Below are positions 1-9,697 of a DNA stretch of 64,000 nucleotides, piece by piece. This DNA is from Atherinomorus stipes. Lineage: Eukaryota; Chordata; Actinopteri; Atheriniformes; Atherinidae. The stretch is from NCBI GenBank assembly GCA_023101725.1, contig JALJCO010010476.1, positions 1,922,001-1,986,000 on the forward strand. Reading direction: 5' to 3'. Under the pieces are notes generated by a model. It was not told the DNA's origin and did not search any database. It worked only from the letters and a program-made list of their open reading frames with translations. Within the stretch, counting starts at the first letter, position 1. Each line of letters opens with the position of its first letter. The translations under genes were made by a program, and so were the position numbers.

Positions 1-76
1 GAGTTTAACACTTTATGTTGACGTTTCACAGCCGATTTAACACAGTTGCCTCTGGGGGGAGTTTTCTTTAACAAAT

Positions 77-193
77 TCACCACTTCCTGGGCTGCTGGAT
101 GAAGAAGGTCCGGGTGCAGTGAGACTTCTCCACTGCAGGGCGCACCTTGCTGTGCCTCACGCTTGCTGGTACCTCTGGAAAATCGTGGCTCAG
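77..193 (-). CDS. dapl1: dapl1 coding exon 4 (C-terminus)
   Basis: The acceptor is ...TTTTTGCAG. The exon encodes LSHDFPEVPASVRHSK and ends TRTFFIQQPRKW-stop. The IQQPRK tail is the conserved C-terminus that enters the ribosomal exit tunnel in the known Dap1b/Dapl1 complexes. The final Trp replaces the Cys of human DAPL1. The 3' UTR starts at 76 and runs off the left edge of the window. Confidence 0.87.
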   Translation of the reverse strand: MSHDFPEVPASVRHSKVRPAVEKSHCTRTFFIQQPRKW

Positions 194-1233
194 CTGCAAA
201 AATGTCAGGCGGGTGTTTTATTATCCAGAAACATCCACGGCTGCAAAGTCACTGGAAGTAAGTGGGAGTTATGAGCTTAAAAATAGTAAAAGCTTTTGTT
301 TACCTTGTCAAGAGTTCCTGCCATAAGTATACCAACTTGTTGCATCCTGCTGGCGGTGGCAAGGGACCTGCTGCACAGGTTTTAAATAAAAGCTTTATTT
401 AATGAAGTAAACTAATATCTACATGGTGAAAAAGCAGCTTGGTTTTGGTTATGTTGTGGAAACAAATTGTGGGCATACCTTGTTTTATCAGGCCTTTTTG
501 TCTCCTTCTCTGGGGTCCCGTGAGGGCCAGTCTCTTCCAAGCTTTTCTTGGCCACTCGTTTACCTCCTGCTTTCACTAATGAGAAAATGAAAAGGCTGAA
601 ATTCACCACGGTTCCATTTAGGTTAAATGAGCCTTTTCCTGTAATCCATAGCAGCAAACAATGCATGTTACTTAAGAGGGAGGAACAGTAGCACCCAAGA
701 GCAATTGTAGTGGATGATATTATGCAAAAAGGTTGTCTAAACAGAAAATACGAGATAAATATAAATAAAATTTTAATATATTTCAGATTATTCAGACTAG
801 ATATAAGGAATTGAACTTGGTGAGTGGTTCCACGGTGAATTCTTTCCATCAGAGAACGCCCACTGGAGCCCTGTGGTAACACTGTGTTACTTTCACAGCC
901 CTGCTTTCAACAAAAGCACGCGCACAGCCAGGATGATTCCTCATTTAATCACAGCAAACTTTTTAAAATGGAAAAACTGCAAAAACACAGCCGCGAAAGT
1001 AAAGAAAACAAAATGTTCTCGGTGAAAACCTGGACGCTGCAGCGTCTCTCGCAAGTCTTTGTGTATCTGGGTCAAGCAGTGCAAAACAACGTTTTGGCTG
1101 AATGCATTCAAAATAAGTTCAACTATTTCGATTTTTTTCAGCAGGGTGAAAAGACTAGTTTACCTGCCGGAGGGTGGCCAGCTTTCAGCAACAGAGTGTC
1201 CTTCGCACCAGGTTTGGAGAGCTGTTGCACCAT
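77..1233 (-). CDS. dapl1: dapl1, death-associated protein-like 1 (4 coding exons, complete)
   Basis: Four coding exons, read on the minus strand, are 1164-1233, 479-575, 304-370 and 77-193. They total 351 nt and encode 116 residues plus a TGA stop. All junctions are GT-AG and the phases agree. The protein carries AGHPPAVKAGGKR near the N-terminus and ends FFIQQPRKW, both hallmarks of the small, basic DAP/DAPL1 family (about 100-110 residues). The ATG at 1233 sits in a strong context (A at -3, G at +4). Known of the family: DAP is an mTOR-regulated brake on autophagy, Dap1b/Dapl1 plugs the polypeptide exit tunnel of dormant egg ribosomes, and mammalian DAPL1 acts in epithelial and retinal pigment cells. 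The symbol dapl1 rather than dap is chosen partly because human DAPL1 lies just downstream of PKP4 on the same strand, as here. The next gene upstream is pkp4, whose 3' end is about 8.8 kb away. Confidence 0.9.
304..370 (-). CDS. dapl1: dapl1 coding exon 3
   Basis: A 67-nt exon whose acceptor is ...CCTGTGCAG and donor GTAAAC. It encodes SRSLATASRMQQVG...TLDK, aligning in position with the human IANVAKIQTLDALNDALEK segment. Both neighbouring introns are only about 110 nt. Confidence 0.82.
479..575 (-). CDS. dapl1: dapl1 coding exon 2
   Basis: The acceptor is ...CTCATTAG before 575. The exon encodes VKAGGKRVAKKSLEE followed by a charged, Lys/Glu-rich stretch, and ends in a split codon AG|C. 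The donor is GTATGC. The VKAGG block continues the AGHPPA of exon 1, which fixes the frame. Confidence 0.88.
1164..1233 (-). CDS. dapl1: dapl1 coding exon 1
   Basis: Starts MVQQLSKPGAKD and ends AGHPPA plus one base (G). The donor is GTAAAC at 1163-1158. The split codon G|TG (Val) is completed by exon 2. Confidence 0.88.
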
Positions 1234-1300
1234 TTTGACAACTTTCCGCAGCAAAGCAAAGACGACAGCACCAAAAAACTGCGCTGAACGCCCACTCTGT

Positions 1301-1310
1301 TGTTTTTATG
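1301..1310 (-). promoter_or_regulatory. TATA-like box upstream of dapl1
   Basis: On the minus strand this reads CATAAAAACA, about 70 nt upstream of the dapl1 start codon, with GC-rich sequence further upstream (1320-1375). It would place a transcription start near 1275. This is inferred from position and composition only. Confidence 0.35.
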
Positions 1311-1686
1311 CTCAAGCAGCAGATGACGCCCCGCGAGGCTACAGGAAGTCCGCGTCCACGGGCACGCCTGCTGCTTCACTCGTGTCGTGTTAACACAATT
1401 TATGAAGAAAGCGAAACTGGAAACAGCTGTAGAATGTCTCATGATGCAACCCTTTCAATTTGAAGATGAGTTTATTTGTATTTTAGTAGTATTATTAGTA
1501 GTATTATTCAATATTAATTTTGGTGTGTTTTGTTGGGGGAGTAGATGGTTCAACTTACATTATATATGCTTTTATTATTGTTTATTTGTGTGAATATGCT
1601 CAGATTAATCCGGTTCTTTTCAGAGCAGACTATCGGACATGGAGCCGGAATATTTTATGCACGGGCGTGTTTAGGAAAGTTTAGAT

Positions 1687-1711
1687 GGGGGGGGGGGGGG
1701 GGGGGGGGGGG
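1687..1711. repeat. Poly-G tract, 25 consecutive G
   Basis: An uninterrupted run of 25 G. It can form G-quadruplexes and its length may be unreliable in the assembly. Confidence 0.95.
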
Positions 1712-2459
1712 CAGGCAGGGGCAAGAGTAGGGCACAGACCAGAAAAAAGGTGGCACATGGAAATACTTACTTAATACTTACTTGTCTTGCACAGCCACCC
1801 ATACCCAAAGTGAGGCCCCAAGAAGGGTCCAGATGAGGCCCCCCACCCCGAGCCATGCAGGTCTCCTCCAGACCCCCTAAAAATGTATGAGCAAATAGTC
1901 TAAGTTTGGGGGATATGTAATTAATTGATTAAGGCCTCTGACTTGCCATTTAGAGTTCGCTGCAGTTTCTAGTAAGTTACAGTAAGAGAAACATGTTTAG
2001 TTAGAGCAGTTTAGGTCTTTCAAACACTATTGCACATTTTCTGGTAGAATTAGAGCTTTTCAGTTGCCATTAATCAGTTCTTAGATATATAAAATATGCA
2101 ATTTTAATGCTCAATTCCACCTTAGAAAGGTGGGGGAGGGAATGAAAGGGATTACTTTACCAGAAATCTATATGATTTTTCTAAATAAACTGTCGTAATT
2201 TAAGTGTTTTCTTTTAATTGACAATTGTCGGAGTATTTCAGTTTATAGCAAGCAAATACCACTACTTTGAAGCCTATATTAGCTTAATCCACTTCAAAGT
2301 AATGAAAATTCGTTGAAATGACATTTCACTTATGATACATAGGCTAATTCATATTAACTGGACATCAAAAGGCAACACGAAGCCAGTAAAGCAGCAACAT
2401 CCCTAAAAGTCGTTAGCCTACAACTCATATCGTCCTCTACACTAGTAATTAATCAGTTA

Positions 2460-2760
2460 AAGCACCACGTGTCACAAAAACACAGTTTCGTGTCAGCGTG
2501 GCTATAATGTCACGTGAAATTGAGAGTCACGTCGGTTTGATGTGGAGAGGAACAGCTGCAGACGGAGGGGAACTGCGCGAAAAGGCTGCGCGCGCTCCCG
2601 AGGCTTTTTACGCAGTTTCTGGCAGACGATCACATGTAGGCACCTCACCTGTCCTGCAGCAGAAGAGTTGGATCCACCTCGCTGACTTTTAATCAGTAAT
2701 AGCAAACTGCGTTTAAGGGGGCCACAGTGAGGTCACGCCACTCACGCGCCTAGATCAGTG
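2460..2760. promoter_or_regulatory. CpG-rich patch with two CACGTG E-boxes, upstream of dapl1
   Basis: This patch is richer in G+C and CpG than its AT-rich surroundings, for example CGCGCGCTCCCGAG near 2590. It holds palindromic E-boxes CACGTG at 2466-2471 and 2511-2516 and a related TCACGTC at 2526. It lies about 1.2-1.5 kb upstream of the dapl1 start. It could be a distal promoter, a 5' untranslated exon or an enhancer for bHLH-ZIP factors. I see no conserved coding exon in it. Confidence 0.3.
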
Positions 2761-2937
2761 CCGAGATGTTATACTTTTTTTTTTTTTCCTTACAACGAAC
2801 CATCTAATGGAGGCCCTCCTGGTAACCTGAGGCCCCATGCAGCCTGCGTGTATCAAGGGGCGGTGCTGCAGCTACCTGATCAAAAAGAAATGGATCCAAC
2901 AGCTTATTGTCAAGTTCTCCAGAAAAAACTTGTAAAA

Positions 2938-3023
2938 TGAGTCAGGTGTGTTGAAACAGGGAAACATCTAAAACCAGTGGCACAGTGGCTCCCAAAGGTC
3001 CGAAGTTTGAGATCCCTGATGTG
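2938..3023. repeat. Half copy of the palindromic ACACCTGATTC fish repeat
   Basis: Contains GAGTCAGGTGTGTTGAAACA followed by GGGAAACATCTAAAA, matching the right half of the fuller copies at 4186-4377 and 6570-6768. Confidence 0.5.
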
Positions 3024-3029
3024 TAACTA

Positions 3030-3138
3030 CAGTCCTCAAAATTATTCATACTCTCAAATTAAGGAAAAGGCTGAATTTGTAATAGTAAATAAAAAAACAA
3101 GAAACTAAAGAAATAATGAATATTTTTGAGGACGACTG
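3030..3138. mobile_element. Short Tc1/mariner-type MITE with TA target sites
   Basis: Inverted ends ACAGTCCTCAAAATTATTCAT and (reverse complement of the right end) ACAGTCGTCCTCAAAAATATTCAT bracket about 109 nt. The element is flanked by TA on both sides. It has no coding capacity. Confidence 0.65.
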
Positions 3139-4185
3139 TATTTAAGTGGTTTATCACCTGCTGCGTTCACTTGCATTTGGGCATCATTGGGTTTTTCCAG
3201 ATTTGTAAATGAACATTTAGTTCACTCTGAATATTTGTAAGAATTTGATTGTCTACAACATAAGTGGCACCCACAGGGCCGGTCGGATTTATCGATGGCC
3301 TGTGATTTGTGTTGGCTGTATTCCTGGAAGATGTATTTCAAATTATAAAGACAATGACTATTATCTGTCAGGGCAAAGACCAAAACTTCAGAATATGAAC
3401 TTGGTTTTTGAAGGTCAATAAAACAGCTAGCTCAGTGCCACTTATACAGATTTTCTGTAAAAAAAAAAAACCAGATGTTAGTGATACTGTACCCCTCCCC
3501 CAAAAGGACAAGCTACTTTGTTTGTTCAGCTCTAATGACTTGCAAAAAGGACAATGAAAAGAAAATCCCCACAGTGGATGCCAAATAAACGCTCACCCTT
3601 GAGTGCATTACAAGTCATGACTGAATATTTTCAATTGTTTTCCAGGAAATGGCTAAATTAGGATCATATTTTTTCATCATGATAGCCTATAAACACAACA
3701 GCTGGTGCAAGATTACCCACATCCAAACATTTAAATATCAAATTGGATTCTATGAGTCTTGAAATCTTTACAGGTGTACTAACAGCTGTTTTTTTTTTAG
3801 ATAAGTAAAATTATAAATTCATAGATGAGCCTTTCAAAACCTTTCATTTCAAATTTTCTACCATGTTTCCATGTGATTCGGATGTTTTCTCCTTATGTAA
3901 GTCACTAAAGCCGTTTAGCTGCACACACATGCTTTGATGCAAATTTTTGATTTGCAACCAGATATTTCTAAATGTAGTACTCAGTTTTGTAGAACTTCTG
4001 TTGTTCAGTAAGAAAAACTAAAAATAAATGCCTTGTAAGCGTTCATGTTTTGTTCGTAGAACTGATTCTGATAGATTACACTGTTGTAACCACGGCAACA
4101 GAAGAAAGTTGATCATATGCAGATGTTGCGGCACAAAAGCATAACTCTGTAAAATGGGGGCCTACACCACTGTCTCTTACCAGTC

Positions 4186-4377
4186 CTCAGGACCCACTGC
4201 TCTGCATGTCTTAGAGGTAACCCTGCTTTCACACACCTGAATCAAATGAATGGCTCATTAACAGGCTCGCAACAAATTTGAGGAAGAAGTTCATTAACCT
4301 GAATCAGGTGTTTGAAAGAAGGGTTACATGTGTGAGACAGAGGGGCTAAGTCCAGCCCCTGAGAGCTACTATCCTAC
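4186..4377. repeat. Palindromic ACACCTGATTC fish repeat, copy 1
   Basis: The left half (CAGTCCTCAGGACCC...CACACACCTGAATC) and right half (CTGAATCAGGTGT...GGGCTAAGTCC) are imperfect inverse complements. This is a short non-coding interspersed repeat. Confidence 0.6.
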
Positions 4378-4658
4378 AACATTTAGAGGATCCCTTACCA
4401 AAAGGAAGTATTTCATAAGTACATGTCATTAAGTATACTCAAGTATAGTAAAGTATATCCCCCAAGTGTATTTTTATTTACCAAATAGGCCTGCACTGAT
4501 ACCAAGTGTACTAGCAGTATACTAACAAGTATACCTCTTGGGACTAAATTGGCCCACTTTAAGTATTTAAAAGTACACTTTCAAGTATACTGAAAGCAAT
4601 CTTCTTGTTAGTTTACTCCTACACTCCTTACTTTTACTTTTAGAAAGTACACTTTTAA

Positions 4659-5945
4659 CCCTCCTGTTGTCCTCATTTTCTGTATACACCCTATGTCCTC
4701 CGGGTCAAAATGACCCGTCGTCATTAAACCCCCAATATAAGCAGTTTAATTTAATTTTTAAACACAAAATATTATATTGCTTGAAGAAACAACTTAACAT
4801 TCACCACAAATTGCGTGAATACTTGTTTTTTTCCTGTCATCTGACAGAAAACTGTATTTTATTGAAGACACCACTACCATTATCAGTTGTATTATTGTTT
4901 CCTGTATAGGTGGTAATTAATATTTGTATAGTATTTCTAGAACAGAAATGTGCAAAAAGGAGTTTTTAATGCATTTTTTATTCATCCCAATAAGTCAGTT
5001 TTTTGTTTGTTTTTTTTGTTTGTTTTTTTTGCCAGTGAACAATGTAAGAATATGTATAGTACAGTACAAAAATGTGAACATGTGAACCAAACAACAAACA
5101 TTTCATTCAACAGCACATGTAGGGCAATATACAAGTGCACAGCCTTTGCAGATAAATTTCTTACACCTGCAGCATACAGTATGTGTTTTACAGTCCTTCT
5201 TTGTTGGGCAAAACTGACACCTCTTCCTCTTGCTTGCCCCAGCTTGGGCAGCGGCTGTGACAGCTGGCTCCTCAGGTCGGTCAGGAGATGTGGTACTCTG
5301 AATAGCTTTCACAACTGCTGCAGAGGCTTCTGTGCGGGGGACATGCTTCCTTCTTTCAATAAGCGGGGTTACAAGCGCCTTTCCGAGCTGCTCCAGGAAC
5401 ACCCTCCTCTTGTTCGCTTACTAGACATGATCTCTCTCCAAATTTCAAATGCATTGTAGGAGGAAACATCAATGATGTTGTGGAAGATGACCAGGGGCCA
5501 GTGGGCCGTCATCCTTCTGCAGCTGTAGGTTCCAATCACCTTATCCAGGTTGTCCACACCTCCTTTGTTGCAGTTATAGTAAAGGATGATGGTTGGCTTC
5601 TTGTCCTCACGATCACTAATGTCAGCATCTGTGTGCAGGGTGCTACTGATTGTTCTGAGACTAAACTAAAACTTTGTCGCATTCTGTGGCGTGAAACTAA
5701 CTCTGTGACTTTGATTTCAACTGAATTTGACTGACGGGTCATTTTGACCTGAAGGACATCTTTGTACCTTTTTTTGTACAGCTTACATGAAAGTGTGAAT
5801 AAAGGCAACAGTTCACTTTTTCTAATGTTTGGGTCAATCTAGGAAAAGTCATGAAATTTCAAGTTGAAAAAATATTGTTTAGGGGATTTTTTTGTAAGTT
5901 TTCAACACAGTGACGGGTCATTTTGACCCGAGGACAACAGGAGGG
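4659..5945 (-). mobile_element. piggyBac-family transposon relic with TTAA target sites
   Basis: The terminal inverted repeat CCCTCCTGTTGTCCTC is present at both ends. TTAA flanks it at 4655-4658 and 5946-5949, the piggyBac signature. Subterminal palindromes GGGTCAAAATGACCC lie near both ends. At 1,287 nt it is too short for the usual transposase of about 550-600 residues. Only the C-terminal third of the gene remains, and it has a frame break. Confidence 0.9.
5103..5557 (-). pseudogene. piggyBac transposase fragment, C-terminal part with cysteine-rich domain
   Basis: Two minus-strand reading frames overlap at 5369-5402. The upstream one (5557 down to 5369) starts DNLDKVIGTYSCRR, matching the region after the catalytic core, with NIIDVSSYNAFEIWREI. 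The downstream one (5402 down to 5103) contains the C-terminal Cys-rich zinc-binding domain (CQFCPTKKDC, then VCCRCKKFICKGC and CPTC), which in piggyBac binds the transposon ends. The two parts are out of frame and the N-terminal and catalytic regions are missing, so the gene is dead. Confidence 0.85.
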
Positions 5946-6180
5946 TTAAGTATACTAAAGTACACTTTTAAGTAGACTAAAAGTAATATATGATATGAAC
6001 TGGGGGTTTTAAAAGTCTGAGCGAGGCAGTGCCTAAATCTTACAAGATAGGATTTAAAAACATGATAGAATGTACATCTCGCAGTATGCCACAAAGAAAC
6101 CAGTATGTGTGAAAATGAACTATGAATGTACTGCTATTAAAGCATGTCGTTCAAAAGTTTAAATATATGTATAGGCTAGA

Positions 6181-6408
6181 TATGAAGAGTTCATTTGCAA
6201 AAACAGTTAACCACCATTTAAAACCGAGTTAACTGCTTCTACAAATAAACCCATTTACTTTTTGAATATTTTCACCAAATCGCACTCTCATGAAGCAGAG
6301 GGTTTCAACGATGTTAAATGGAGAAAGGTTTGTACCCGACAGCGACGAAAAGCAGTTAACTTTGTTTCTAAGTGGTGGTTAACGGTTTTTGCAAATGAAC
6401 TCTTCATA
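6181..6408. mobile_element. MITE with about 58-nt terminal inverted repeats
   Basis: It begins TATGAAGAGTTCATTTGCAA and ends with the exact inverse complement. The inverted similarity continues inward past GTTAACCACCA. It is 228 nt with no coding potential, and is inserted in the AGTATAC-rich repeat. The superfamily is not assigned. Confidence 0.8.
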
Positions 6409-6569
6409 TACTTAAACTTCCAGTATAATTATTCGTAAATGGAAAGTAAACTTTAAACTTTAAGTATATTTCTGATAAGTACATTATCAATAAACTGAAA
6501 GTATACTGTCTTATTTAAAGTTTAAAATTAGTATACTTCAAGCATACTTGCATACTACTTATTGGTAAT

Positions 6570-6768
6570 AGGAGGGTTTCTCAATGCTGGTCCTCGGGGA
6601 CCCCTGCCCTACATATATTCCAGGTTTTCAACTCCAGCACACCTGATTCAGATCAACTGAACTGCTCATCATAACGAGCTATTCATCTGAGTCAGGTGTG
6701 TTAAAGTATGAACATCCTGAAAACCTGCAGGGCAGGGGTTCTCGAGGACCAGGACTGAGAAACTGTTT
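6570..6768. repeat. Palindromic ACACCTGATTC fish repeat, copy 2
   Basis: The left arm CAATGCTGGTCCTCGGGGAC...ACACCTGATTCAG and right arm CTGAGTCAGGTGTG...CGAGGACCAGGACTGAG form an imperfect hairpin of about 200 nt. Confidence 0.65.
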
Positions 6769-6779
6769 TAGAGCATACC

Positions 6780-6912
6780 TTTTCGAACACACCTGAAATA
6801 TCTTAATTGCCTGATTATGCACGGCGTTCAGCTCTGCAGAGGCCTGATAACGAGCCATTTATTTGATTCAGGTGTGTTGGAGAGGGATACATCTAAAAGT
6901 TCCAGGATAGTA
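6780..6912. repeat. Palindromic ACACCTGATTC fish repeat, copy 3 (partial)
   Basis: The core GAACACACCTGA...TTGATTCAGGTGTGTTGGAG is present. The outer arms are lost or degraded. Confidence 0.55.
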
Positions 6913-7264
6913 GTAGAGGTTGGAATTGTGGAGTCAACCAGTCTTTCCCATGTCATGTATTTGTTCTGCCCAGCCACTGAACCAGGTGAGTCCAATAAGC
7001 TCTAATTTTCATCAGCCCAATTTAATTCATTGTGCTGATGAAACTTTAAACAAAAAACAAAATAACTTTCTTATGTGTGGAGCTTGTACCTCTTTGGATA
7101 TTCATGTCCACCTTATGTTAGTGCCAACTGTGCAAAAAAGTCTGAAGATTTACCAGCTTGTATGGAAAAAAACAAACAAAAAATAGTCCAAACAAATTTA
7201 GTTTCAAGAATGTACAGAAATCATTTTAGTTTTACACCCCTGTTAAGTATTTTATAATGTGCCG

Positions 7265-7430
7265 GACCAGAGAGCTCAAACTCTGGCCCTCGGGGGCCGA
7301 TGTTCCCCTGCTTCAACACACCTGATTTAGATGAGTGGGTCATTGTTGGAACTTACAAGTTGTTGGATTCATTTCAATTAAAGCACCTCACACCTGCAGG
7401 ACAGAGAGCCTTGAGGACCAGAGTATATGA
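7265..7430. repeat. Palindromic ACACCTGATTC fish repeat, copy 4
   Basis: The left arm CTCTGGCCCTCGGGGGCC...CAACACACCTGATTTAG pairs with the right arm CACACCTGCAGG...CCTTGAGGACCAGAG. Confidence 0.55.
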
Positions 7431-7477
7431 AAAAGCCTGCAAAATAAATGATTAAGATAAAAAACTAACAAACAAAC

Positions 7478-7998
7478 GAATGTGGGGTGCGAAAGTTTAG
7501 ATACCCTCCCATTAAAGACAGAAGAAAATCAGCTGTCAGTTAAATAAGTTGAAACTTACAAAAGTAATAAGTAAATAATAATAAAAATCTTGACATAGCT
7601 TTTGGATTGTGTTTCAACAGAAATATTAAAAACAAACAAAAAAAATGAAACAAGTAGACAACCATGATGGGGGTCCTGAACTAAAATTTTACCACTTTGA
7701 AGCAACCATTGCTCTCAGTGTTTTTTCTGTAACGTCCAATCAGATGTCTGCACCTGCTGAAAGGTCTCTTGGTCCACTGTTCATAAGCAACGTGCTCTAA
7801 TTTGTCTGGGACAGTTTTGTTTGTTTGTTGTTTTAAAAAATATTTTTTTAAAAACCATAATTCAAAATTAATCTCTTGTTTTGCTTAAGAATAATGTATT
7901 ACATATTTATTTATTTAGTTAGTTTTTTTGTTGTTTGAATTACTACAATTAGCCTTTTTTTTAATGGGAGGGTATCTAAACTTTCGTACCCCATTGTA
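7478..7998. mobile_element. Tc1/mariner-type MITE or internally deleted element
   Basis: The left end TGTGGGGTGCGAAAGTTTAG and the right end (reverse complement CAATGGGGTACGAAAGTTTAG) continue inward together as ATACCCTCCCATTAAA. The spacing is about 520 nt, with no open reading frame of note. Confidence 0.75.
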
Positions 7999-8059
7999 GA
8001 TTGTTGCAGGTTAACATACCATGAACAAGAACGTTATCTATTTTGCGGGTTGATGTTTA

Positions 8060-8280
8060 AGGTACAGTATGTAAGAATTACTAACTTCTAGAGGTAAAGA
8101 TGGTTATTAGAAAGAAAAGACGTTTTCTTTGTTGTTTTTATCAAATCGAAGCCGAAGTCAGCTGTGGCTGATCAGCTCATGAAATTTTAACTTCTGATTC
8201 CCTCTTTTATTAAAAATGCGGCATTTACCCTTTCTGTGAATTGCCATCAGTAAAGTCTTCTTCTGTGGTATTTTAGTAAA
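8060..8280. repeat. Possible fragment of a TTAA-type MITE
   Basis: Begins TTAAGGTACAGTATGTAAGA, resembling one end of a common teleost repeat. No matching opposite end is visible. Confidence 0.25.
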
Positions 8281-9199
8281 GGATTTACTTTTATTTTGTG
8301 TTTTGGTTGAATTTTCTTATTTATGAAGCGATTGGAATATGTGGGAGCAGCCAATGGATGGATGGATGGATATTCCCATTTTACATCCGTACTCATGTAT
8401 TACAGAGTAGCCTAAACACCTGGATCAACATTATCTTTGTTTTTTTGCAATTCAAACACAGGAAAATAACTGCAGCTAAGAAAATGGGTTCAATTGACTA
8501 TAAACAAACTAAGATATTTAACAGTTGAGACTTCATCATTTATCATTTAACTTGTGCTGGTTTTAATTCCCATTCAGTCAACTCATCAGTTCAGACCCCA
8601 AAATCTAAATAAGTGCAGTTCAGTTAGTTATAATGTGCTCAGGCTGTGCTGGCTGCAGGCTATAGTACATGGTCATCAGCTCGGTGCTTGTGGAATATTT
8701 AGATGCAAACTTAAGGGTTTTTTGCTTGGAAACACATTTCTGTGTGACGTTTCATGTTGTGGTGTATCTGGTGTGCAGGTGGGAAGGACTAAATTCATGT
8801 TGTAAAACCATTTTTGCCTCACATTAATAACTAAACTTTGCATAAGAGCAGAATTTTTTAGCATTCAGACCAGATCACTTCTCAAGGTGATGTCATTTTT
8901 CAGTATATGGATACATAAGCTAAACCATCAATGTTATATTTAGTGGTCCGTGATGTTCCTGATTTCATTACTTAGAATATTAACATTATGATGTACGTAC
9001 AGTAGCAGCCATGCACATGATGAATTGCCATTGAGGCAGAATATGTCTGAAACTGAGAGCCTTCTAAGAAAAGTTTTGGTCAGTGGACTCTTATGACCTC
9101 CAACCAGTGCACCAATGAGGTTCAGCTTCAACATTTTTCTTTTTAAGACCTGAATTTCAGCTGTTAGATAGTTGTGATGTCATATGGAGGACTGAAGGA

Positions 9200-9697
9200 C
9201 GAATGTCTCAGCAGGATTTCGGAAAACTTGTCCATGCATTTATCTTTAGTAGACTACAGTAACGCTGTCCTTTACAGGTCTCCCCTAAGTCCTTACTAAG
9301 ACCAAGAAAGTGGATCATTCAACTCCAGTCAGATTTCCTGTTTGTCACATCCTGTTGTTAGTTTACACAACAGTGAATGGTTTAGGGCCAAAATACTTTC
9401 AGGATCTCCTGGTTTGTTATGAACCAATCAGATCCCTCAGGTCGTACTTTCTGTTCCCAGATCAGAACTAAACATGAGCTAGTGTTCAGATTTTATGCTC
9501 CTCACATGTGGAACAAACACCCAGAAAACTGCAGGTCTGCTGAAACTCAGAAGATTTAAATCAAGGTTAAAACCTTTTCTATTTGCCACCTTTTGTCCAA
9601 CTGTTAATTCCCCTTACAAGAACTTTTATTTCTTGCATTTCATCTTAATAGTCTTGTACATGAAAAGTGCTCCACAACAAATAAACTTGGCTTGAAA
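9200..9697 (+). mobile_element. L2/Rex-like LINE, degraded 3' end
   Basis: Degenerate translation shows the typical end of the reverse-transcriptase ORF: HAFIFSRLDYSNA, NGLGPKYFQDLLVCYEP, then RRFKSRLKPFLFATF. A short tail with AAATAAACTTGGCTTGAA follows. Stops and frameshifts abound. It is a 5'-truncated fossil. Confidence 0.7.

Larger units (their letters stand above)
4390..6565. repeat. AGTATAC/AAGTACAC-rich repeat, split by nested insertions
   Basis: The flanks 4390-4654 and 5950-5990, and then 6410-6565, are made of irregular reiterations of AAGTATACT and AAGTACAC, themselves near-palindromic. A piggyBac relic (4659-5945) and a 228-nt MITE (6181-6408) interrupt the repeat. Its class is unknown to me. 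Confidence 0.55.

Noticed and set aside
77..1233. Assignment to dap rather than dapl1
   Set aside because: The proteins are similar, but the position next to pkp4 on the same strand and the IATxxxQ...LDKL-type middle favour dapl1. Some doubt remains.
884..1393. A 169-residue plus-strand open frame
   Set aside because: It runs antisense over dapl1 exon 1 and its promoter, has no recognisable domain, and the minus strand is clearly the coding one.
4950..5459. A 169-residue plus-strand open frame
   Set aside because: It is the antisense shadow of the piggyBac transposase Cys-rich domain.
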